A program made the position numbers and the translations under genes. Source: Episyrphus balteatus (taxonomy: Eukaryota; Arthropoda; Insecta; Diptera; Syrphidae). From it: 64,000 bases of DNA. The stretch spans positions 97,587,120-97,651,119 of the forward strand of contig NC_079136.1 of the NCBI RefSeq assembly GCF_945859705.1, in the 5' to 3' direction. The notes under the pieces are model-generated. The model was not told where the DNA came from. It saw nothing but the letters and a program-made list of their open reading frames with translations, and did not search any database. Below, in pieces: positions 35,291 through 46,440 of the stretch (position 1 is the first letter of the stretch; the number at the start of each line of letters is the position of its first letter).

Positions 35291-35733
35291 TCAGTCTAGG
35301 ACTACATCTCTATAGGTTATTTATATTTACCAACTATTTTCCACTATGCCATTTTACCCGATTGCTAAGGAGGCCATTTTACCCGTTTAGGGTATTTTTT
35401 TTTTTTATATAATTTGCTTAAAGCTAGTTCAAAAAAAGGGACATTGATTGTTTATATGTATTAATAGTATGCTGGTACAAAAAGGGCCTAACGTTTTTAC
35501 ATTGTTTTTTTTTAAGCTTAACTTACAGTTAATTGTCATTGTGGTTGTTTTAAATATTAATTCTGGTGGCAGTTTCTTAACTCGGGTTGTTCAAGTCCGG
35601 TTGACATTGTGTTGGTTGGATTAGGGAGGGATGAGGCTTTCAGCCACGATAGTGAGCTGACCCTGGATCAGCGGAGAAGGACATGTTCTCCATCGTTGGT
35701 TGATATCAAATCCTCATCCAAAAGTTCCTTAGC

Positions 35734-36852
35734 TGTAGAGCTAGTCGCACTGATTACGAAACGGTATTTGAAAATCCCCTAACACCCCCAAAATCTGGAG
35801 TTACGAGCAAAAAACGGTTTTTTGGACCTTCATCCATTGAAAAAATTCTAGCTTCGACAATTTTTTACCCATTTTTGATTTGTTTACAGTTTCTGATAGA
35901 AGATAAATATACCTTTTTTTTCAATTTGCTCATAAACTAGAAGACATAGAAACATATAGTTTTCACTGTTCGATAAGGAATCAATTGAGGCAGTTTTCTG
36001 TGTGAGTAATTTTTTTACTAAAATTCACAGTCTGGACAAAAATAGTATAAAATGAGTTTTAAAAAAATTTGTTTCGCCTATTTTTAACGTTGAAATCGAT
36101 TATTTCAAAAACTATTGGTTATATTATATTGATTTAAAAATTAGAATCAAATGTACAATTTTTCCTTTCGGAAATGGTATCATTTATTACTGTAAGTGTT
36201 GCCGTTGTTTTTTAATAATTTTTTTTTATTTTGATAATTTTTTTTAGAAAAATGCCCCTCCCACCTAAACGGGGAGAGATAGACCCCCTCCCAAAGAAAA
36301 AAAATGTTTGTATTGAGCTCCTCTACAAAAACCCGTTATCAAATTCTGGCGCCCAAGTTATCCTACTACGTGCCGAAACAACATTTTTGTTCTATACCTA
36401 ATAGTTCGAATTTCTGTATCTGGGTTGAAATCGAAAATTTTTTTTTTCTAAGCCAATTTTGAAGTGATTTTCATAAAAAATACCTCGATTAATTGAGAAA
36501 TAGATATAGTTTTAGAATATATTTTTTAAATAGCATGTTGTTTTGAAAACATATACTTTAAATTGATGCCGAAGTTGGGCAAATGACAAAAAAAATGGAA
36601 TTTTTGAATTTTGACACCTTATAAATTCTAAGTGGTTTAACCGAGTTACATGTTTTATACATTGTTGAAAAGGTATGTTTATTTTCTATCAGAAACTGTA
36701 AAAAAAATCAAAAATGGGTAAAAAATTGTCGAAGCTAGAATTTTTTCAATGGGTGAAGGTCCAAAAAACCGTTTTTTGCCCGTAACTCTAGATTTTGGGG
36801 GTGTTAGGGGATTTTCAAATACCGTTTTGTATTCAGTGCGACTAGCTCTACA
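35734..36852. mobile_element. Element with ~190-bp terminal inverted repeats
   Basis: Left end TGTAGAGCTAGTCGCACTGA and right end TCAGTGCGACTAGCTCTACA are perfect inverses. Pairing continues with a few mismatches for about 190 bp, through AATCCCCTAACACCCCCAAA, GGACCTTCATCCATTG and CAGTTTCTGATAGAA. The centre has no transposase frame. Non-autonomous; superfamily unknown because no target duplication is clear. Confidence 0.8.
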
Positions 36853-39069
36853 AAACCTGATAGGTCTCCGCCCGCGTATATTTTGAGTGTTACACCGTGT
36901 TATTATTGGGTTTGGGTGGTTGGTCAGGTTCTGTAGGCATCGTCTGCTTGATTGGATAAAATGGTCGTTATTAAATTTTAATAACGAAAAAACTGAAAGT
37001 TCTTAAGCCAACTTATTTCAGTAAATTAATAAGAAATACATGCTTCATGCTTATATACATTAACTGCTTTCTTCAAAATGTAATGTTTTTATACATTTTT
37101 TTTTTCTAAAGATTTTTCACAAAATTTTAGTGGATCTAATTTTTAAGATGATAAGAAACAGTTTAACGAGTAAAATTTCAAATAATGGTTTGAAGTTGCT
37201 AAAATTTCGTCAGTGCTGCCATAAGAACTGTATTCACAAAACTTTCCAACTCTGTTCGATTGTACGATTTTCAAGTGGGCCATTTTACCTTGGGCCAATT
37301 GAAAAATGAAAATTGAAAAAATTGAAAATGTATTTCTTGTTTTTTTTAATCGATCTTCCTGCTATTTACGTGTCTTATACAATGTGCCGAGCATGATTAA
37401 CTGAACAAAAAATCGCTTTAAATCGATTTTTTTAAAGGAATTCGAGATTATTTATTTAAGTTTTTAAGGCTTTTTTCGCGAAACAAACTAAGGTTTTTAA
37501 AAGATTTAATAAAATACTAAAGCCATTTTAATAAAAAAATCTACAGTATTTTTTGACTTAGTAACTAACTTAAATGGCTTTAGTATGTTAATAAATCCTT
37601 TAAAATTTTGCTCCACTGTTTCTGAAATTGTATGCTATAATGAGTTCTAATGATTTGTGTTGTTTAGGATTCGTGAACTCGGAAAATTTTATATTTTTTT
37701 TTTTCGTTTCAGGCTGCTTCGTTCAAAATACAAAATTTTTAAAAGGATCCTTTTCGTTCTATCTGGATAAAAATGCTGAATCACAAGATATTCAAATGAT
37801 AACTGGTTCATCCTAGTTGCATGTCAAAAAAAAATAAAAAAAATGTTATTTCTCACTCTTAACAAACATTTTAATAAATCAAATTTCAAATCAATGCTTA
37901 AACAAAAAAACAAATCTTGTTAACATAAATTTATTGGTTTAGAATAAAGCATGCTCATAATGTTCTCCTTAATGTCTAAAATCTAACCTTTTTTTGTAGC
38001 TATCTATTCAGCATCCAGTTTGTGTCAGAGATCTCTAAGTTACTTTTTCAAGTATCTTTGTATAGCAAAATAGAGAAAGAACATAAACAAAAAAAAAAAA
38101 AAACAAAAAACAAAGAAAGAATGTAACACCTCGACTCGCCACTTAAAAGTCAAAATAAACTCAAACTCCGTTTGAATTTGAACTAAAGGCACGCGGGATG
38201 TGTGTGCTGACCATCATAGCATACTTCTTGTCTACCGGATTGAGTTGCTGTCGATGGACGATGGGTCGATGGGCCATTCTATGATTCCATTGGATTGAAC
38301 GGACCGATCTCTTAGCTTGTTATCGTATTGTGTGAAGTGTATTGGGCAACAGCATCTTTCTTCCCTGTCTTTGGATTCTATGTTATTCCAGAGCAAACAA
38401 ATTACCTCACACCGCATATAAGTTGTCGGTTTTCGGTGTTTGAGCTTATACCAAAAATGCCGATTTATATTGATGTACAAATATTATTTAAAAGAAAATG
38501 AATACATTTTTTCAGTTTGAAAACTTTGATCGTCAAAAGAAAGGAAAGAATTTTAATCCGTGCACGGACAATTGGTAGGTAAATCTAGTTGACGGACCGG
38601 ATTGAAAAGGTTAAGGTGCACTGTTGTGTTTGGTAGGACAATAATGTATCTTGATTTAAATAAGAAAGGTTTAAGTGTTTTGTTTCTGAATAAAGGGTTA
38701 ACTCAGCACCTAGAGATTTTATTAAGCTGTAATCTAGTTAACGTTTGATTTACTGAAGTAAAATATTTAATTTTATCGAATTTGAAAACAAGTTTAACTG
38801 ATGGAAATCTTGGAACATTTTGGCTACATATATAGAGTGTGTTTCGGAATATTTTTAAACATTTCACTTTCGTGGTAGGTATCATAAGGGACTTTTTTGT
38901 ATTTGGCTCTAAAAAAGCCATTTTTGGCTGTTTTCGCGGCTATGTTTTTATCTGAAGAAATTCGTTATAAATAAATCTGTAACAGTGCTTATAAGAACTG
39001 AACTTCCAAAAAATAATTAAATCTTTCCGATATCTCTTTTACTACCCGAGATATTTTGTAAGTAAGTCT
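36853..39069. other. Intergenic, nothing recognised
   Basis: AT-rich, with a poly-A tract near 38,090. 38,160-38,440 is more balanced in composition. No supported gene. Confidence 0.4.
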
Positions 39070-39545
39070 TTGTCTCAAAAACACTACTGGTCTATCAAAT
39101 TAACTTCTTCGTTGCCACAAGACCCAGAATATACTTTTCTGAATTTTTAGAGTTGGTAAACTCGAATCTGAAGTCAAACAAATTTTACTAGCTTCCGTTC
39201 TTGAAATTTTACCGTTATAAAATGCAAAAATAGGTTTTTTTTTAACGGTTTTAAAAAAACGGAGGGTAATAGAATATTTCTGACTTCGGATTCGAGAAGA
39301 AAATCTGTTCTTAAAAACATCATTACAAATTTGTTAATATTGAATTACACCGCATAAAAACATAAATAAATAGCCAAAATGACGTTTTTTGACATTTTAT
39401 AACGGTAATATTTCAAAAACTGAGGCTAATCAAATGTTTCTGACTTCACATTCGAGTTCAGCACCTCAAAAACCTCTAGAAAAGTGTATCTTGGTTTTTG
39501 TTGCAAAAAACAAGCTCAATTGTTGACCAGTCTTAAAAATAGCTT
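39070..39545. mobile_element. Diverged foldback element
   Basis: Left half (CTACTGGTCTATCAA, CTCGAATCTGAAGTCA, TTACCGTTATAAAATG) reappears in reverse complement in the right half (CATTTTATAACGGTAA, TGACTTCACATTCGAG, TTGTTGACCAGTC). Pairing is imperfect, so this is an old copy. No open frame. Confidence 0.6.
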
Positions 39546-40486
39546 GTTGTAGGTAGTTGAAGTTAGCAAGAGTTATTATTATGAGTCAGCTGAAGTGCTA
39601 AGCCTCAAATAAGACCTGAATTGCTTGCCAAATATGTTGTGAAACTTGGCTGATTACGGTCCTTTCTTAACATAACAAACACTAAAGTGCGACCCAGTCG
39701 TATAGATATACATTATTTTCTTTTAAAAACCCGTCGTAGGCGTTCAAATTGGTTAATTTTATTCAAAGCATCAGTTTAAAAAGGCTTCATACCATGTCTC
39801 TTATCACGTACGCACAATCTATCAGGATATCACACAAATTCTCGTAAAACAGAACAAATACAAAACAGGTATTTTAGTGCATCAGACATGAGAAACCATG
39901 AGACCATTTCGACTCTTTTTGAATGACGTCCAGTCCAAACACTGCAAAAGTAAAAAAACAAAACAAAAACAAAGCAGGAGCATTCAAACAACGCATTTCA
40001 TTAATCTGAAGTTGCAATTTCTTATTAAATTGGGTCTCAATTGGTGGGTTGTGTATCTTCTTTGAAAGAGTTTTACGTGACCGGAGTTAATAAAAAAAAA
40101 AAAACCGTGCAAAAAAGTTCAGCATAGGTGGTCATTATGACAAGAGAGCTAACTTTGAGTCCACCAAACCACCACCGACGAACACATAAATATTGAACCA
40201 CCAGGAGGAAGAATAAAGTTTTTGTTTTTATTCTTTTTTGAAATTGAAATAGGTACATTGCCTTGTATATTCCATATTAAGGGAACGGCGTTTGAGAATG
40301 TACAATTTATTTTGTTTTTTTTTTTGGCTACTTGGAGCGGAAGAGAACTGTTTCTGTATAGATACAATCAGTAACTCCCACTTGTAAAAGTACAATGCCC
40401 AAAAGAACATTTAATGTAAATGTAAGATTGTTTTCGTTTACGTTGTTCAACATTTTGTAGCTACTATCGGTCAGTTCTTATTTTAA
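39546..40486. other. Intergenic, nothing recognised
   Basis: AT-rich with A-runs. A stretch at 40,140-40,200 is richer in CCACC. No gene supported. Confidence 0.4.
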
Positions 40487-40799
40487 TCAGCCCTATCGTG
40501 AGTTTCAAGTGAACAAGATTCCACCCGGAAAATTTCAATTTAACTTTTCCCTTATTGTGAGTTCCGGGCCAAAAGTTGTTCACGTTCGGACATGTTCCTT
40601 TATTTTCAATTTTTTTCAGCTAATTTGCGAGGTTTTCGACAGCTCTTATCTCACTTAAATTTTGGTGCCGAACAAGAAACAAGTTTAGCGGAAAATGTAA
40701 ATTCCCTTGCGGTGAAACTCATAACAGCTTTTGAAATTCCGGGCGAACAAAAATATCCCGTGTGGAAAACATTTCACGTGAAACTCATGATAGGGCTGA
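40487..40799. mobile_element. 313-bp MITE
   Basis: TCAGCCCTATCGTGAGTTTC at the left is inverted at the right (GAAACTCATGATAGGGCTGA, one mismatch). The interior repeats the GTGAGTT/AACTCA and TTCCGGGC motifs in inverted order. No target duplication is obvious. Confidence 0.65.
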
Positions 40800-40984
40800 A
40801 TGTGAAGTTTAATGTGTGCACTTCCGGTTTGTTGTGTGCATAGGTTTTTTTTGTCAGAGAACTATTTTTTTAACATTGCATGTTTTAAAAAGCTTTCAAC
40901 CTATAAAATAAGGATTAGAAATACTAGCCTGAGTGAACATTTAATCTTTTGCCTCATTATTTTGTTCATGTTAAGAAGTTTCTT

Positions 40985-41075
40985 CCTCACATAATCTTTC
41001 ATGGGGCCCTGTCATCTGTCGAGGGCCCTGGGGCACTGCCCCGTCTGCCTTAATGGTATGTACGCCCCTGGCTGA
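40985..41075. repeat. Transposon terminus fragment (GGGGCGTAC type)
   Basis: GGGCCCTGTCATCTGTCGAG is followed by a GGGGCACTGCCCC palindrome and ends GTACGCCCCTGG. Ends of the form CCAGGGGCGTAC are common in hAT-like elements. The opposite end is not seen, so only a fragment is proposed. Confidence 0.35.
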
Positions 41076-41319
41076 ATCCCAATCCGAAAGCGAAATTGCA
41101 CTGGCCTGAACACTTACAGGTCAAAAACGCTGTTTTTGGGTACTTTTAACGACGATTACATCCCCAATTAATTTTTGAGCGAAAATGTTCTGACTTAATT
41201 CTCAATACTTCATATTAATTTTCTGTAAATAAGCTCATTTTCATGTCTACATATATATTCTCAGTATCTTTGTAAATTTTTCGAGCTGTTAATAGACATG
41301 TTCAGGAAACAATCGGCCT

Positions 41320-41487
41320 TATCACGAATTCCATTCGTATCGGAAATTTGCTACGATACCCGAAAAAACAATCAAGGAATCCGTTCGTAATGGAAAATCC
41401 CATACAAATTGTCACTACGATCGGATTTTATGATTGTTTTTTTCGGGAATCGTAGAAAAATTCTGATACGAATGGAATTCGTATCGA
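41320..41487. mobile_element. Palindromic MITE
   Basis: ACGAATTCCATTCGTATC and CTACGATACCCGAAAAAAC near the left are matched by TTTTTTTCGGGAATCGTAG and GATACGAATGGAATTCGT near the right. The whole unit of about 165 bp folds back on itself. Confidence 0.7.
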
Positions 41488-41978
41488 CGACTTAGGCGAC
41501 TTAGGCTTTTCTGACTGCGCTAATTTATCGTAAAACCGGAATGTATCCCGATTTGATAGATTTCTATACGCACTTTGTTCATATTTATCTCTTACTGTTT
41601 AATTAATTATCACACTGATACGTGACGATGCGATGACACTACTAAATATACTGAAAGGTGCTTAGGATCCCTTCGATGTTCAAGAGATTTGTCTAACTTT
41701 TTGATCTAGCTATAATCCATACACTATAAAATGTATACATCCGTTTAAAGCTTAAGTACAGCACCATATCAGTGCAGGTGCTCTTTAAACTCACGTTTAA
41801 ATGTAAGAAAATAGAAGTAAACAAAATTGTTCGTACATTCCTCCCCTTAAACAATAAATTTAGAAATCATTTTCGTGATTTACACACTCCCTATCACCAT
41901 ACCCTCGATCCTTATCTTTGTAAAAAGATGAATTTTTCGAATGTGGAATATATTATCCATGATTTCCGTTTCTTTTAA

Positions 41979-43914
41979 TTAAATACAAACCATTTTCGTT
42001 ATCTTCCCTTATTGCAAAGCTGAAATATCAGCTCAAAACCCATCCAGAACCAACAATAGAGTGAAAATAGTGAAACCAATCATTTGCAATAATAACACAA
42101 TGCTTTTTTATGTTTTCATTTTTTTAATAAATTATTCATTTGTTTCTTTTTTGTTTTTGTTTATAATTCATTTGTTTTTATAGTTCTTTTTTTTTTTTGA
42201 TTTTTGTGTTTTTTTTTTATTTCATATAATTTTAACTAGTTTTAACTTATGAATTAATAAATTCTATTTTTATATATATATATATTTAAAAAGTATTTTA
42301 TATATATAATATGTATATATGAGAAATTTATTATTCGAGAAAATAATAACATACATATTTTTTGGAGTTTTTTTTTCAGATTTTTGTTTTTCATTTGTTA
42401 AAAATTATCATAAACAGAAGAAAATATATTTTTAAAAATTATATACGTAGTTTGATTTGTATAATTTGGTAGTTTTTTTTTTGTGACATATTTTTTGAGC
42501 ATTCAATTTAATTTTTGAAACATTTTAAAAAATTATTTAAGAATCGAAGAAAAAATATTGAATCGTGCCTGATTATTTTTTTCGGTTTTATTTTTGTATT
42601 CTTTTGTTTGATTTCTAACTAGTTTTAAAAAATAGTATTTATATATATATTTAATTACATATATTTAGATTTCTATGTATAATTGGAATTTTAATTATAA
42701 TATGTACAAAATTGTCAATTTAATTCTCTTTATTTTCTTTGCACAAAAAAGAAAATAAAAAGAATTTTTAATTTATGTAATTTTACATAATATTAGTTCA
42801 CCTAATGGAATGAAGGACATATTTGAGGGAAAGGATAAAAGGGATATAACTGGCCAATGCAAGCTTAATATGCATTTTAATATTTCTCTTTTGTAAAATC
42901 ATCATAATTTCCAGAACTTATTTGTCAAAAATAAAGAGAAAGAAATTAATTTTAACAAAAAAAAAAAAAAGATAAGAAAAGAATATAAAATAATGATAAT
43001 GTAATTTAAAAAAAAACGAATTTAGGTTTTTCTTTTTGTTTGTTTGTTTTGCTTTTTGATTTTAAAAACTAAATAAAAAATGTCGTAAGTTAATAAATAT
43101 ATAATATATGCATGGGTTTCTATGTACAAATTTTTAGATTCGATAGGTACACATTCATGGGGATTTGTTTGATTCGTTTGTTTTTTTTTTTTGCTTTTTT
43201 TTATTTTTTTGTTTTCTTAATGACTATGAAAATATATATATATTTAGTTTATATAATCATATATATCGCACACTTAAAAAACTAATTTTATTTATAGTCA
43301 CGTTGGTTTATTTTTGTTTAAGCATTTAAATCATTTTTATAGTATTTTGCCGCTAAGTATACAAGTTGTCCATATTTGCTATAACACAATCAATTTTTGT
43401 AGCTTTCAATAAATTTTTTTTATCATAAAATAAATTACATATGTAGGTACTAAAGCTAGGACTAGACTGTAAGTCGAAATATGGTTCATTGCTTGAAGAG
43501 AACATGTTTGAGAATCAGAATCGGGTTGTTTTAAAACATCCTTCAATTTAATATTACAATTTTTGATTTAAACCAATATTTAATCTCAGTCTAATCGAAG
43601 CCATAGCGGAGAAAAAATTTGTTTAAGTAAGACAATTATTTTTTGAGGAAACATTTTAATATCTACAGTCAGTCAGCGAATAATAATTTAAACACAATTT
43701 TTGTTTTGTAAATTTAACTTATTTAAGATAAAAATTAAAAAAAATTCCATAAAAATGTAAGATTTCGTTTGTTGTTGTTGTTATTATTTGTGGGAATCAG
43801 GAAGGTAATACTTAGGCTTACAAATGAAAACATGACTACACATGAGATGAGGGAACTATAAACCTTCAGTTATTTTTACAATTCTAATATAAAAAATATT
43901 TTTTTATTGGATAA
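41979..43914 (-). other. Dl: Presumed Delta 3' UTR and 3' flank
   Basis: Extremely AT-rich sequence directly downstream of the Delta stop codon on the minus strand. It has (TA)n runs (about 42270-42320, 43230-43265) and many AATAAA candidates on the minus strand (for example TTTATT on the plus strand near 42205, 42590, 42730 and 43280), so the cleavage site cannot be chosen. Fly Delta has a long AT-rich 3' UTR, which fits. The lower boundary is arbitrary. One minus-strand AGCTTTA (Brd-box heptamer) lies at 43451-43457. Confidence 0.5.
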
Positions 43915-45670
43915 CTACATATGCGGGGTCCCACAAACGACTGTTCGCTGATTCTGCGATGACGCCGCCGCCACTGACGACGGCCACCTTTGACTGCAAT
44001 ACGCTGAATCACCAAGGACTGATATCCTTTTACTGCTGTCCTGCTGGAGCATGTATTCTTTGGTTGTAGGCGGACTACTGAGTATCTGTGATGCTCGATG
44101 CATCAATGATGGATCTGTGTTGAGCTGCTTTTGTGACTTTGCTCTAGCCAGCGGTGTTATTGTGCCAACAAAGCACTCACTATTGGCGTTGTTGTTGTCA
44201 CTGTAACCGGAGATTACAGCAGCTCCATAGAGGCTGGTGTTCATGAGACAATCGTCGCCGACACCACCACCACCACTACCACCGCCTGTTACACTCGCGA
44301 CATTGTTGACACTTTTGTCCCAGGTGTTTTTTATGATGTTTGGATTGGTGTTGTCGAACGCCAAGGCACTGCTTGAAGTACGTTTGGCTGAGAGTGTGGC
44401 AGCGCCACAGCCACCCATGCCAACGACTCCGCCAATGCCAACCATACCGCCACCCATGCCATGACCGTTGTGCATTCCATTGGCGGTGGCATTTTGTTCA
44501 TTTTGTTTTCTCGCTTCGGCGTCATCTTTTTCCTGGGCACGCTTGCGTTTTCGCTTCATACAGATCACAACTGAGGCAGCAATCACGGCAACCACTGGCA
44601 TGGCAACTGAGAGAATGGCTATTAGAACTACTTGACCACTTGTTAGACCGTCACTGCGAGGTATTTGGGGATTCGCTTCGTATTGTTGGGCGTCGGGTGA
44701 TGCGGGTGAGTATGTATATGAATCTTCTTCACATTGTTTTCCCCCATAGTTATTGGCACAGATGCATTGGAAACTATTTACTCGATTGACGCAGGTTCCT
44801 CCATTGCGACAGGGTTGTGTTGCACATTCATTAATATCAACGCTGCAGTCTTTACCCTCGAATCCAGCCCGGCAAATGCATTGGTAATCGTTATTAAGAT
44901 TTGTACAGCTTCCACCATTGGCACAAGGCTTTGTTAGACAGAGATCAACCTTTTCGCCGCAAACCAATCCAAGATATCCAGGTACACATTGACAACGGAA
45001 TTGATTAACCATATCTATGCAAGTTCCTCCATTTAGACAAGGATTACCCTGACAATCATCGATGTTCTCTTCGCAGTGATCTCCAGTGAATCCGGATAAA
45101 CATTGACACTTGAATGAATTTTCGCCAGTACTACTGACCATGCATGCTCCACCATTTTGACAAGGATTTGGATTGCAATTGTCTACATGAATTTCACAAT
45201 GAATTCCACTATATCCATACGGGCATTCGCATTTAAACCCCGACTTTGTGTCCCGGCAATTTCCAGTTTTACAGGGTTTGTCTATACACGTATGCACCTT
45301 ATCCTCGCAGTGTCGTCCTGTCCAACCTTTACGACAGTCGCATTTGTAGTTGTTATTCGCACTATCATCGGAACAGCTGCCGCCATTCAGACAGGGTTCA
45401 TATTCGCAGGAAGTGACTTGGGTTTCGCATTCAGTGCCATTGAATCCAGGCGCACATTTGCAGGTGTAAAGACCTTGTCCCGTATTGAAGCAGGTTCCTT
45501 GATTATGGCAGGGTCGATGGTTGGTGCAGTAGTTGAGATCTTGGTTGCAAAACAGACCACCCCAGCCTTCGTCGCAATGGCACTCCCAGGGTGCGTTGCA
45601 TGTTCCATGCACACAACCAGGATAGGGTTCGCATTGATCGCAAAGTGGTCCTTTCCAGCCAGGGCTACAT
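43915..45670 (-). CDS. Dl: Delta, last coding exon (EGF repeats, TM, cytoplasmic tail)
   Basis: Delta is the type I transmembrane DSL ligand for Notch at the cell surface. Numbering from the first complete codon at 57008, this exon encodes residues 102-685. It finishes EGF1 (CSPGWKGPLC), then encodes EGF2 (114-142), EGF3 (149-182), EGF4 (189-222), EGF5 (229-259), EGF6 (266-300), EGF7 (307-338), EGF8 (345-376) and EGF9 (383-414), giving nine repeats as in Drosophila. A membrane segment (about 448-472, VVLIAILSVAMPVVAVIAAS) is followed by KRKRKR as stop-transfer. The tail holds NEQN (491-494), the type of NXXN motif bound by Neuralized, and NPNIIKNTWDKS (from 543), linked to Mindbomb-dependent endocytosis, and ends GTPHM. 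Two Gly-rich stretches (about 496-523 and 563-570) differ from Drosophila. The acceptor is TTCTTCCAG; the first base, A, completes a Gln codon from the previous exon. The stop TAG lies at 43915-43917. Confidence 0.97.
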
Positions 45671-46431
45671 CTGGAAGAAAAGAAGAAGAAAAAAAAGTTT
45701 TAATAAAAAAAAATCTTCAAAAAAGCTCCCTTAAAAAGCGAGCTGTTGCAAAAAAAAAAAAACAGATTAAGAAAAGTGTGAGAGGAGCAGCAGATTGCAC
45801 GCCAAAAGCCCCTCAGGGGAGCACTTAGAGAGAAGAAGGTGCAACACAACAAGAAGACAACGAAAAAATCGAAAAAGTGAATGTGGGTCCGCCGAATGGC
45901 AAGAATGCAAATAAGCTAACTGGTGTGGTAGTGGCACTCTGGCACCGGTTGTTGGTGGCTTTCGATTCGTTGGCTTCTGCCGGCGGCTGTGGGACGCCGC
46001 TATAGTCACATGCAGTGTGCATGAACAACATGCTGCTGTTGTTGATGTTGCTTTTGCTGTTGATGATAATGATGATGGTGTATATTTGTGAGTGTGTATT
46101 CCTAACTGTCCATCGTGAAACAACCTGGAAAACTGAAATACGAACAGGTGATATGACGACGGCGACGAAGATGGATGAGAGTGCTGCTTGCTGCGCTGCT
46201 GCTGCTGCTATTGTTGCTTCAAAAAATATAATCTGCTTGTCTTCTTTTATCTCTTGTTCTTTTTTAACTACCTTTCTTATACCTATATGTAGTTTTATTT
46301 TTATATTTTTCTTTGATTGTTAGTTTTTTTTTTTTGTTGTATTTTGTTTTCTTCTTTGAATCACCAAACGTAGTGATCGCGCGTACGTGCGCCGTGTATG
46401 TGATTATATTTGCGAACAATTTTTCTCACGC

Positions 46432-46440
46432 TTGGCTTCT
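46432..46440 (-). promoter_or_regulatory. Su(H)-type site
   Basis: The minus strand reads CGTGAGAAA, matching YGTGRGAAM. It is one of three such matches in the Delta introns. About one would be expected by chance. Confidence 0.25.

Noticed and set aside
44237..45828. Long plus-strand open frames opposite the Delta exon (149 and 223 codons)
   Set aside because: They are antisense reflections of the EGF-rich coding exon, run into intron sequence, and have no domain of their own.
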